Shown: positions 41,600 to 53,525 of the stretch, piece by piece | Position numbering within the stretch: the first letter of the stretch is position 1 | Layout of the letters: each line of letters starts with the position of its first letter | Notes under the pieces: model-generated | Databases searched by the model: none | Told to the model about the DNA's origin: nothing | What the model saw: the letters and a program-made list of their open reading frames with translations, nothing else | Source of the DNA: Vanilla planifolia | Lineage: Eukaryota; Streptophyta; Magnoliopsida; Asparagales; Orchidaceae | NCBI GenBank assembly: GCA_023846275.1 | Contig: CM043868.1 | Coordinates: forward strand, 20,183,755 to 20,247,754 | Direction of reading: 5' to 3' | Length of the DNA stretch: 64,000 nucleotides | Position numbers and translations under genes: made by a program

Positions 41600-43150
41600 G
41601 GAGAGATATATTGATTATTCCTACCTTTACAACACAAACAAGATATGCTTATCTTTTTTCTCAACTAGATGCTCTCATCAATTCAATTACTAACCACAAC
41701 GTAATTTATGCAAAGAAATCTTTGGGCACCATAAAATCAAAATGCAAATCAAATTAAAGAAAGAGCCATCATTATACTTTAGTCTAGAATTTTATTTATA
41801 ATCTTATATTATTTGGTTATTATAATGCAAGAGCAAAATGCTTATAAATGATTAAGTATTTATAAATCAAAAAGCTAACATGTAAAGTTTATATTGATAG
41901 CATCTTTATCAAATAAGTATCATTTTGTAACCACCTTAAAGAGCTTGGAGAGATAATATTTCATTGAAATAGCATGAGATTAAATCTAGCAAATTGCACA
42001 TTAAGAGATTCATTGGGAAAGGTTCTAGGATTCCTTGTTTTCAAGAAAGGCATTAAAGCTAACCTTGAGAAAGTGAAAGAAATAATAAAAATGCTTTCTT
42101 GAAGATCAGCCAATGATTTACAAAAACCAAATGGGACGATAGTCAACCTTAGCATATTCATTTCTTAATTCAATGACAAGTCAGAAAAATTTAGCAAAAC
42201 CTCTAAGGAAATTGCATGCTTGAATAGACTACAAAGTGTGAAGAGACCTTTCAGCAATTGAAAGCATTTTTGAATGTTCTCTATTTTTTTTATTTTTTTA
42301 TTGGTTGGTGAGCCTTTGTATTTTACGTTTGAGATTACATACACTTTATACTTGTTAAAGAAGAAGACAGAAACCAAATACCATATATTATACAAGCTAT
42401 ACAATAAAATGGAGACAAGATATTCACTTTTTAAAAAACTTGTCTTGGCACTCCCAATTTTTTTTTTAGATAGCTCTAAGCATATCATTAAGCACACATA
42501 ATTATTGTTGTAATGGAAAAGGCCACTGAAAAGGTTCTCTATTCTTTGAATATGATTGGTTGAGTTTTGAAGTAAGTAATAGAAAATTGAGAATTTGATA
42601 TCTCATTTAGACTATGGCGTCCAATTCAAGCATAAGATCTAGCAAGCTTTATTCGGTGGAGTCTCTTCTTCATTTTTTGAGGATGAGGACCAACACCTGA
42701 GTTGTTCTAGGTTTGTAGATTGTGCCTCTAGGAAGTATATCAATGACATTATATCAATGTTAACAATTCATTGAGTAATAATCCAATTAGATATTAGTAT
42801 GTCTTTTTCTTAGTATTGGGTACATGAGAGGGTTTATCTTAAATAATGATTCTTAATTCATCATTAATCAAGTTCAAGGAGCCTTCAAAACCCATGATTC
42901 AATATTTAATAAGCATCCCTAGTTTGTGCCCTTTATGTTCGAAAATGACTTCATAAAATTTGATTTATCCCAAAGATAGAGAATCAGGTGACAAATGCTC
43001 TCACTAAATTTAGAAAACCCATTGAATGCCTTATTCTGATTGTTTTAAGCATTAAGGCTCCCAAGATCATAAATGTTAAGCTCAAGTGTTTATGGGTTAA
43101 TCTTAAAATGGCTTACTTGAAGATGATAAATCTTTTAAGAAGTAATCTTA
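41600..43150 (+). pseudogene. Ty3/Gypsy Tat-lineage pol remnant (RT, RNase H, archaeal-type RNase H)
   Basis: Reverse transcriptase and RNase H copy retrotransposon RNA to DNA. The plus strand reads, with frame changes: NTNKICL (for LNKACPKDSFPLPRID) near 41625; LINSITNHNV near 41675; an FG..NA block (for PFGLKNAGATYQR) near 41812-41830; VYIDSIFIK at 41887-41913, where YVDD has become YIDS; HLKELGEIIF and MRLNLANCTL (41932-42003); GKVLGFLVFKKGIKANLEKV near 42010-42070; an RNase H segment VGEPLYFTFEITYTLYLL (about 42304-42357) and METRYSLFKKLVLALPIFF near 42410-42465; then LREFDISFRLW near 42570. A VTNALTKFRKP segment near 42990 and AYLKMINLL near 43110 suit the extra archaeal-type RNase H that marks the Tat lineage. 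Stops, frameshifts and YVDD loss make it inactive. Confidence 0.82.
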
Positions 43151-43615
43151 AGTTAAAAAAATGAAATATATTTATAATTTTTTAATTGATAATGTATTGT
43201 ATTATAAGTTTATAGTCTTCTGATACTTTTACCTAACTAATGCTTCTTGAGTCCTAAAACAATCTGATTCAAAAGAGTGCCAAAAAATGTCTTAGGAAGA
43301 TCTTTTAACAAAAACTAATGCAATAAGGATATTGAAAATATCGGGGAGTAATGTCCAAAAGAATGGAGTGAATTATTTAAATTTAAACTCAAACAAAATT
43401 AAAACATACTCAAAATTATTTGATAATATATAATAATAGAAGTCTTAACTTTATCAAATCTTAATAGCTTTTATAATACTTATTTTAAAAAATATTGTTA
43501 GACTTTGTAAAATTTATTGGTTGTAGAGCAACTAAAAAATGTATAAGAGTTTTCAAATAGTTTGATCTAAAATCATGTTTATATCTATCCTTAGGTAAAT
43601 AACTATATAATCTAC
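43151..43615. other. AT-rich continuation of the Tat remnant
   Basis: No domain readable. Integrase, which should follow in a full Tat element, was not found. Confidence 0.4.
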
Positions 43616-43765
43616 TAAAAATATCAGTTTAATAAAAGTCTATAGTATTAATTTTATAAAAGCATGTAGTACTAACTTGATAAAAAAATCTATAATATTA
43701 GCTTATTAAAAACTTACAATACCAACTTAATAAAAGTCTATATATTAGTTTAATAAAATCTTATA
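43616..43765. repeat. Minisatellite, about 24-26 bp unit, 5-6 copies
   Basis: Degenerate tandem copies of a unit close to AGTCTATAGTATTAATTTAATAAA begin near 43621, 43637, 43661, 43688, 43712 and 43735. Each ends in 'ttaataaa' or a variant. Confidence 0.7.
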
Positions 43766-44189
43766 AAGAAAATATCAAACAAAGGTTCTAATAATGAGAC
43801 AAAAAATCAAGTAGAAGCTTAATATAAAGTCATAAAACCAAATGAATAATTAAGTAAGAAGTATATTGATGTGATGCTAAAATAATATAAAGACATGCGA
43901 TGTTACTCAAAGTAGTTAATATAAACACTTGCAACTTATTTCAATGAGAAATGAAGACCTATGAAGAAGAAATCAATGCCTGCTACCTTGATCTTACTTT
44001 TCTCTTCGTTTAAAAATGATGAATGCCATATAAGATCCTTTTCAAAGATATTCCAAATAAGAATTAATATCCAACACCATATTTGGATGCATTTAGATAG
44101 TTATTTCTAAGCTTTCAATGGCTCTAATATTTCTAGAAACAACTATGCAAAAAATTAGTCAAAACAAGCCATTATATATATATAATTCT
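43766..44189. other. AT-rich DNA between minisatellites
   Basis: No gene or repeat unit seen. Confidence 0.4.
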
Positions 44190-44480
44190 AAACTAATTGT
44201 ACTTATATGATCCATATATCATACTAATATATACTATATAGTTTTATATTATATACTTATAATACTTGTATAATGTATAGATCGTAATATTACGATGGTA
44301 CATATTATCTTAGCCATCAAAAAATTAAATTAATAATACTTGTACAATACACAGATCATATATGTATAATACTATATAATTTTTTTAATTGTTAAAAAAT
44401 TAATTTGATAGTATTTGTATGATCCATAGATCATACTAGTATAGTATTATAAGATCTTTTAATTTAATAAAAGATTATCC
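44190..44480. repeat. Minisatellite, 74-75 bp unit, 3-4 copies
   Basis: Units start at about 44196 (eroded), 44261, 44335 and 44410. Each begins like AATACTTGTATAATGTATAGATC, runs through a 'catac/tagtata' stretch and ends in 'aaaaattaatttgat' or a variant. The spacings of the last three starts are 74 and 75. Confidence 0.7.
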
Positions 44481-45341
44481 ATATATGAGAAAGCATTATT
44501 TATGTAGGAACAGAATAAATCCTCTTAAAGTCTAATAAGTGTAATGATGTCATATATGCATGAAAGTGATATTGTACTTATACAATAAAATATGTTCTCT
44601 CAAAGCCCAAGTTATTTGTTATGATAAGAAGATAAAAAAATGTTTGAAAGTGATATCAAACATATATGATATCATAATATGTAGTTCATACATGCATCAT
44701 TCAGTTCAATCACTATTCAATTCTATTAAGAAATACATTATACAAATACAATAAGAAGCATTATACTTATATGAAGATCAAGAACATTAAATCTCAAATC
44801 AAACTTCTTGATTAAATCATTAGCATACTTTTGCAATAAGATAACTATACAAATAATATAATCAATCATATACCTTAGGATGGCCCTCTAACAATTATTC
44901 ATTTGATCCTATAGATCTAGTTGTATAGTACGAAGCTAAACTCATACAAATATGATTAGTATAAAAAATGTAATCTTTACTCAATTCTTATTTCTTTTCA
45001 ATTCTAACTTGATTAAATAATGATAAATAATGTAACTTATAAAGAGTGAAGTGTTCTTATAATTATATGCTTATGGTTTTTTAAATTTGCATATTTTTAT
45101 ATCAACTTGTTATTAGATATGTTATTCAGATGTTATTCATTTATGATATTGCATAATAAAGAGATTAATGTACAACATAGTGGAAAGTTCTATAACTTAA
45201 TATATAAGAAAATAATTTAAAATATGAATATCTATTATGCTTAATTATTAATTAAAAGAATAAAATAGAATCATCGGTATACCTATAAATATACTATCCT
45301 CAAATATTCTTAGAATAGATTGTGATCTCAAATGTTATAGA

Positions 45342-45565
45342 TATACATGATATAGGATGAGATCATCCCAAAGCTAGGATAGCTCATTTATATCTATATG
45401 ATTTTATTATACAAAATACAAGGGATGATAGTACAAGCATAAGATAGCTCATTCATATTTATACAATTTTACTATACATGATATAAGATAAGGATAAGCT
45501 AAAGCTAGGATAACACATCAATATCTATAATGTTCTATTATACATAATAAAGAGTGAATATACTC
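45342..45565. repeat. Minisatellite, 65-66 bp unit, about 3.3 copies
   Basis: Units start at 45342, 45408, 45473 and 45539 with TATACATGATATA or a close variant. They share 'agctaggatagctcatt-atatctata' in the middle and 'attttat' near the end. The fourth is partial. Spacings are 66, 65 and 66. Confidence 0.8.
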
Positions 45566-46318
45566 TATTATGAGGTTTATGTTATAAGTATTAATTTTAA
45601 AAGATAATGATTTAAAAGAAATAAAATCTAGAATATATCTAAATGCATTATAAATGAAATGAATGAGAAAATAAGAAATTTATTTTTATAAGAAATAAAT
45701 AATTGAGCCTTATAAAATATAATAAATATGAAATGAGAAAATTAAAAAACATATATATGTATGTTCATTATGGTAATTGATTTTTTTATTATCATTGAAT
45801 AATTATATATTTCTATTATAATAAATTTTTTTATATACTATAATCTTATTAGTTTATTTAGTAAGTTCATTAAAGTCGTAGTAACATTTATATTATAAGT
45901 AAAAAATCTATTATACTGAGAGATGTGAACTTAATTATTATAGATGAGAATTTTACTTATTAGTTAATACAATGATTTGTATTTTATGGATTTTTATTCT
46001 ATGTATATGTTTAGATTAAGATAAACTTGGTATAGTATTTGTTTTGGATTAAATGATTTTGTATAATTTTGTAGTTGAAATACCTATTTGTATTAATGTT
46101 TTATTATTAGTGTTTGAATTTCATTTCATCATTAGGTCTCCACCCTAAATTTTTGCATCTTCACTTGTTGATTTAATTATGTATAATCTCTTATTTGTAT
46201 TATGATTATGTAAATAATGAGACATGGCTTTAACAATATTACAAGGAGAGCCATGTTGAGGAGGGGATGATAGAAAAATTTTGAGAAATAAGACCTTAGT
46301 TAAGAGCTTAAAGGGAAG

Positions 46319-46378
<60 letters not shown>

Positions 46379-49300
46379 AGGTGCTATCAAGGTGTCAAAA
46401 ATATATTTAAGAGAAGTTGAGTATGAATTGGAAGAATTTAGGAAAAAGCACTGTAATGGTACAGTAGTAATATAATAGCAACGCTACAACAACTAACAAG
46501 AAAAAAACATGTATTCAAGATCTGTTTCAAAACAAATCCATAACAATTGAAAAAATAGTAAACAATATTGTATACATAGGTGCATCTATATATTGGTAGA
46601 TGCAAATTAATGACATACTTCTTGTTTGAATTTCAAAGACAAAAATATTATTGGTTTACTTGATGTTTGTTTCATATAGTTACATATGCTTTATATACTT
46701 GATGTAGTGTTATTAGTGGTATGTAAGTAGATATATGCATGTTTAAACAATTAGTTTTATCAATTATTACTTAGATGCAAATCATGCTTGTTAATCATAG
46801 TAAAGATTATCATGTCTTATTCATATATTGGTATTATCATGCTAAAAATTATCATGAGGCATTTCATAGTGTTGTGCGAGTTCTAATTATAACAAGCTTA
46901 GACATAATCATTAGAATTGTTATGAAATAGTGACAAAAAGACAAATTTATTATAGGATTCCTTATAACAAAGGAAATTAAATTATATAAGTAAAAGAGTT
47001 ACTTAAGTTAGATAGAGCTCATGAGAGTACATCTTATACTTTCTTTGTTGCTTCATCATAAGGTTTTATGTAGCCTAAATATAGCCTACAAAAGTATATC
47101 TTATGACATGTAGGTGAAATCAAAGAAATGAAAAATATTTTATAAACTTAAGATTAAGAGACCATTGATGATAAAAGAAAATGATAAATTGATCAATGAA
47201 AATGTTAAAAATAAAAAAGGGATAATAATGCATTACATTGGTGCATCTAGTGAAAGTATTTTCTATTATGCTTATTTATGTTATCAATTTTATTATTTTT
47301 AAAATATTATGATATGTTACTTGACTTAGTATGTGACATGATCTAAATGAGTAATGCTTTACATATATGCTATATAGTTTTTTTCCACTAACCTATGTCG
47401 GTTGGCACAAACTTTCTTCGACATTAATAATTATAGATAAAAATTTATGTATATCATAGGACTCCAAAGTAGTAAGAAAACAAATATACTAGCTCATCAT
47501 TGTTAAGTTTTAATGTGGCTTAAAAATCATTTATTATGTATGTTTTGATGTTGTAAAATGCAAATATGATAGTGGGCACATGGGTCTTACATTATTTTAC
47601 TTTTATTTTATATTTTACTATAACAATGTTTACATGAACAAGGTTTTGACAAGAAATATGATAAAGTTTGTATGTTTTCTTATTTTGGCATCAAAAGGTG
47701 ATCATTTGATTATAATTTATAAAAAAGATTGGTAATGCCAAGTCGGGCACCAAACTTCTCAAAAAAATCCCTAGGCATGGCTCAAGGAATATAACCAACT
47801 TACCTTTTTAACCTTAATGTTGTGAAGAAATCTTGCTCAAGAATGTTTTGTATTAAAAATAGAGAAAAAGGCTCATTGAGAAATATTTCAATAAATATGT
47901 TCATTGGAGATTTCTCAGTCTACAGACTAGGCATTAAAGAAATGTAAATTATCTTAAAGATAATACAGGGCTAAAAATTAACACCAAATTGAGAAGACTC
48001 TCACATCATGAAAGTATTTGTGAGGCCCAATTATTGTAAATTTGGAATGAATAAAAAATTTCTTCTTCAAATCAAATATAAAAACTTGGACCTAATGATT
48101 ACTAAACAAAAGGACTAATGAGATCCTCTTAATTGATAAATTTCCTAAACCCAAGAATCCATTTTAGAAAAATAATTCAATGATGAAACCTGTAAAGGTG
48201 ACCATGAGATCTTGAGACATAGAGTGAAAGTGATTTATATAATTTCTTTGTATACATATGTATAGTTAAAATCAATTAAAAAATTTTACTTCAATTCAAA
48301 TCCAATAATTGACTTAGTGTATAATACAAAAAGATTGGAAGGAGGCATTGGCCAATGGGTGTCTTACATCTGAGAAGCAAAAATGTTACAAGGTTCTACA
48401 ATATCTTCTTATGACTCCAAGACAACAAAGTCTTTATATATGTCTAAGCACACATTGCATGTGACATGTCATGCTAAACTTAAAGATCTTAATAAAGTTT
48501 TGTAGTTAGTAGATAACAATGTCTAGAATTATTTTGTTAAGCTATATAATAGTTTTGCATTTGAAGCATGCAATGTTCAACTTAGGAAATTATATTGATA
48601 ACCTTTATGCACTGTTTTTTTATTTTATCTTTTATCTTTTTAGGGATTTTGCTTAGAAAAAGACTTTTTATCAATAAGTTAGACATGTTTAGAAAAGTAT
48701 TGTTTCATACATAAATTGCATGAATTGAGGCTCCATTAGATCTTATCCAAAATATAGTGTTCCAAAATTTGCATTTACCATTTCGAACATTTACTTTCCT
48801 TTCACCTCTTTTTTTCTTATTTTACTTTCATTTCTTTTCTTTATATTTATGATTATTATCACAAAACATATTGCCTTACTTGTTCATTATCACATAATAT
48901 TAATAAGTGACTTATAATCAAAGTAACACATAGTTCATAATTAATCACACATTCGTATATAAATCATGATGTAAAAAATATACTTTTTTACTATTATTCA
49001 TAAATTTTACTTTTGATCAGTTATTAAATATATAAATTTTAGTAAGCATCATACATCATTGTAATCATTTTCAATGTATACCACACCCATTTAATCCATC
49101 TTTAATTTAATTTTTTTAATCAATTAATTAAAACTTATATCCTACAAAACACATAAAAAATAATCACATACACATAAGTACAAGTTTTTTTTACCAATCT
49201 CTTAAAACATAATGATCTCACCAAAGCTAAAATCTTACTCAATCTCATCGATTGATATTGTATCGTAGACTAAGTTCTTCTCAATTTTATCTTTTTCTCT

Positions 49301-52300
49301 TACACAACACTTTTTTAAATTTCTTTGAACACTTTTACTTGTTCTCCAATTTCTTATATTAATTATGACAAAGAATTAGACCTCTAAAATTCCTTGAAAA
49401 TTTTTTCAAGTCATATATAACACTTTAAGTATACTTGTTCTCATAATTTTTTATATCTCGATTTTTCAATTGCCTCAAATAGTTGTGTCTCTTTATGTAG
49501 ATGTTTTTTCACCTTCTATCATCTTATTTTCTAGAATTTCTAAATTATTAAACTTGCTCTTAAGTCAATTTTTTTGTCATTTACCATTATAGGTTTTAAA
49601 ATTCTATTTAGTTTCTACCAATAGTATAAGTACGTTAACCATTATTATATTATATAATTCTCAATCTTATCCAAATATTCCTAATTTCTTCTTATCACAT
49701 TGTTACAATCCTTTTATCATATTAGAATGGTACACTCATGTCTCATATGTCGTATAGATGATTTTGTTTACAATGTTAGTCATGTTTTCGTATTATATGT
49801 TAGATATTGGTGTACTGTATGACACTCTTCAACTAATAATTTTCAAGAACTCTCTTTTACATCATACTATATGATCTTGCATGTAGTATCGATATAATCA
49901 ATTCACTGTATTTCTTACTAAGACATGAAATGATAGTTTTATATGTTATGCTCTTATATAATGATTGTATTGATATGATTATTTTATTATATTATACAAT
50001 CATTTTAGGATATTATTCTTTGGATTCTTTCACAATAAGTAGTCATAATTTTCTCAATAATCGTATAGTGTGATATGCTTCTATGATACTATATGATTTT
50101 ATATTTTTATGAATTTTCTAAATACACATGGTCGTATTGATACATTTGTCTTGTCGTATTTGTATGACCGAGTGTTGGGTTCTATACCATGTTATTCTTA
50201 TATATTTGTGTCTTTTGTATTATATGATGTATTTTTTATACTTATTACTTGGTATAGTATGATATATTAATCATCTTGTATAATCTTTAACCCATTTTTA
50301 TATAAGTCTACACTTGTCTTGTATTCATTTTCTTTCTTGCATGATCATACAATTTAATATTTTGTGATTATATTATATGATTAACTCCTTCTTTACTAAC
50401 ATCTTATACTACTTTAACCCACAGCTAATAATATCTTATCATACTTGTACATTATTTATAATAATACTTGTACAACCCAATCTCATCTTATGAATCTATT
50501 CACTCAATCGATTCACTCTTTTGATTGTATTATACAATGTTGTGGTATGGTAATATAAGATACCTTAAAATCTTAAACATCTTTAAAAAATTTAAAAAAC
50601 TTCAATATAATTTCTCAAAATATATCTAGATCATGATCATTGTTTCATAACTTTTATCTCCTTAAGATCATCAATCATGTTTAATATTTTTATTTTTAAT
50701 ATCATATGGTTTAAATTTATTAAATTATTTATCTATACTTTTTGAGTTATTATAATAAGATAATATAATGACAAGCTATGAGATGTGTGTGTATGTGTGC
50801 TTTTCATTTGTGATGAATTCATCCCTAAGCAAACAGTAACTAATATGTGTATTGTTCACATATTATTAAGTTGAATTTGTAATATGGAGATTGAGAATTA
50901 CAACAAGGTGTGGAATTTATGTGGAAGAGGTGTTTTTACAAAATTCCTTAAAAACTAATGACATGATGCATGTACCTTCTTTTTTGAAAAATTATTAACT
51001 TTCATCACAATATAAATTAGTCGAATTTTTAAAGCATTTTATTATTTTGTGTTTAGAATCACCAAAGACTTATCTAGTAATATTACAATTTGCTTACATC
51101 ATTTGGATTGAGCCAAATCAATTTCTAGACTTCTTTTAAATCACTTGAATAGTACAATGTTGCCTACAATCACACCATATAATCAATAAAATATAACATA
51201 ACAAATAGTGGTTGGGAATGATGGATGGTGATTGATGTATGCTAGTTAGCCCATGCAATCCATAAACCACATTGAGAAGTTTAACTAAACCACATCATGC
51301 GATTGACCAACTACATTAGGTAATTAGATTAGATCATAATAAGCAATTAATTTGACCATATTATGCATTTTGTTTAATTTATTTAATTTCATTTTGCATT
51401 ATTTTTTTGTGTTATCTTTACCTTTTCTTGCCATGTGTAAAGTTCAAATATAATTCTAAAGAGGACAATGAAGAGTTTTGTGTATTTCTTCGAGCTAAAA
51501 TCCTTGGCATGAAGAGTGATTCTTATTCTCTTCCTTGAGTGAGTCAAGGAAAACCCACCTAAAGATATTTTATGAGATTTTTCATGATGCTTAAGGCTTT
51601 GATAGTCATGTGATGCACTTGCGGAGGTTAATTGGGAACTTTGCTTTAGCAATCTATATTGTTTAAAAAAGACTAGTTTTCTAGTTTTCAAATCTTCACT
51701 TTGTTTCTATTTGGGATAAAGATTATGACAAATACCATTTGATATTAATAAATTCATTATAATTGATCTTAATGTGTTAGCTAAAAATTTCATTTTTATT
51801 AGTTTGAATGTTATGTGAGAGTTTAAAGTGAATCTCAAAAGTCATCTTGAACATTTTAAAACTTATTGATTTCATTATTTTGCTTCAAAACTATACCAAA
51901 TAAAGTTCAAAATTTATGAAGCTCGGTACTATTATAGCACATTAAGTTTTCAACAAATTTTCTAATTAGTGTTTATGCTAACTATTAATAATTTGTCTAG
52001 TATAAATTATTCAATAGTTTACTTATGAATAAATTATCTACTATAAACTATTCAATAGTTAAATCGTTTCTTCATGGGACATGTATAACTATTAGTAAAA
52101 ATTTAAATTTATTTTAAAGTAATTTAAACAAAATTAAGTTTTTTTTTGGGTTATTTTTTTATTCACATGCAAATTGCTCCTGAATTTAGACCAATAAACT
52201 CATCTCAAGGCATTTTGAGCATACCCATCGAGGCTCAAGTGGTCAAAGGACTTCGTCAACGAGAGGTACCACACGTGCTACACATAAGTGCTTTATTCTT

Positions 52301-52341
52301 TTGGTTCTTAAGTAATTAATTCTATGTAATAGGAACTTTAT
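45566..52341. other. AT-rich intergenic DNA
   Basis: No gene supported. A 100-codon minus-strand frame (51389-51691) has no recognisable motif. Between about 49640 and 50560 words such as 'atactatatgat', 'tgtacaatcc' and 'gtatagtgtgatat' recur without a fixed period; they recall the minisatellite at 44190-44480 and may be LTR debris. Confidence 0.45.
46322..46374. repeat. (GA)n microsatellite
   Basis: About 26 GA dinucleotides. It creates false Arg-Glu and Leu-Ser reading frames on the two strands. Shorter GA tracts lie at 55248-55273 and 58534-58561. Confidence 0.95.
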
Positions 52342-52615
52342 CATTTAATTCTATTAGTGATATAGAGATATCAAAGGGCCCTCACTTAACACAAGAATGA
52401 TCTTACCACAAACAACATTTTGTACATGTGCTTGGCATAATGCGATGGGGTAGCAATTCAAAAATAGTTTTCTGGCATAAATATCAATTGTATATTTTTG
52501 TTGCATATATTATGATAAAGCATCTGCAATACATCATATTTGTGACAAATTTTTTTATCATGAATAGTTTTCGAAAACAAAATAATACATTTCCACAACA
52601 AATATTTTTGTTACA
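52342..52615. repeat. Direct repeat pair, copy 1
   Basis: Matches 53264-53525 at a spacing of 910-922. Shared order: CATTTAATTCTATTAGTG (CATTCAATTTTATTAGTG in copy 2), 'agagatatcaaa', 'ccctca-tta', 'atgatctt', 'gtgcttggc', and 'acaaatatttttgtt' at the end. The 'ttgtgacaaattttt' and 'acaaatatttttgtt' words resemble subterminal repeats of CACTA-type DNA transposons, but no CACTA terminus was found. Confidence 0.6.
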
Positions 52616-53263
52616 ACTTTTTATTTTTTATTATTTTTTTAAATTATTAATGGCATGTGGTGTCTTTTTGTGATATGTTAATTGGATAATATGATTATAC
52701 AATCAAATCATATAATTACTAAATTTAGAATAGTTAAGATTGTTTAAACATTTGAGTCTTTTGTATTTCTTTTTTGAAAATCAAATTTTAAATTTGAATA
52801 TTTGTTAAAGCAAAAATGATTTCTATCATGAGCTCATTTTTCTTCTAAACCTTAAATTGTTTTTTATTTTACTTTCCTAACCTAATAATTATCATAGATG
52901 TGTTTTTTTCTACCCTATACTCGAATAAAATGTATCAAAATATACTCTTCTTATTATCTTTCAATTGCACATATTAATTCTTGCTACCTCCTTTATTGAA
53001 GCCACCTTACCTCAAACCATCTCACTTTCATATGCCACATCAACAATGCTTGTTAAAGAAGCTCAAGGAGATAAAACTTATCAACTAGTTTAAGGAACAT
53101 ATTTTTCTCTACACATGTTTTTGTAATGATATGTATAAACATGACATTATATTTGATTATTAACAATTAGTCACAAAATATAAACTCAATGATAGTCCAA
53201 TTAGTGTAATGGTCTACCCTTTTATTGCAACATTATAATGACAATTTAATCATTTATTGGTTT

Positions 53264-53525
53264 CATTCAATTTTATTAGTGTTAAAGAGATATCAAAAAA
53301 CCCTCATTTAGCATTATGATGATCTTGCACACAACCAATATTTGATGCAAGTGCTTGGCGCTATGTAACAGAGCAGCTATTTAGAAAAAAAAAATTTTAA
53401 CCATAAATATTATTGTCACATATTGCAATAAATACATTCATAAAGATATTTGTGATGATAGTATTCGATCACAAATAGTTATCAATGACAAATTATAACT
53501 TTTTGTAACAAATATTTTTGTTGCA
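53264..53525. repeat. Direct repeat pair, copy 2
   Basis: Diverged partner of 52342-52615. It also holds 'gatcacaaatagttatcaatgacaaat' type words, with short inverted matches. Confidence 0.6.

Noticed and set aside
43616..45565. CRISPR-like array
   Set aside because: Units are degenerate, contiguous and without unique spacers, and the DNA is plant nuclear.
46145..46475. Frames rich in Arg-Glu (plus) and Leu-Ser (minus)
   Set aside because: They come from the (GA)n tract at 46322-46374; the flanks show no family motif.
51389..51691. 100-codon minus-strand frame
   Set aside because: Longest frame in that area but no recognisable motif, no promoter and ordinary AT-rich flanks.
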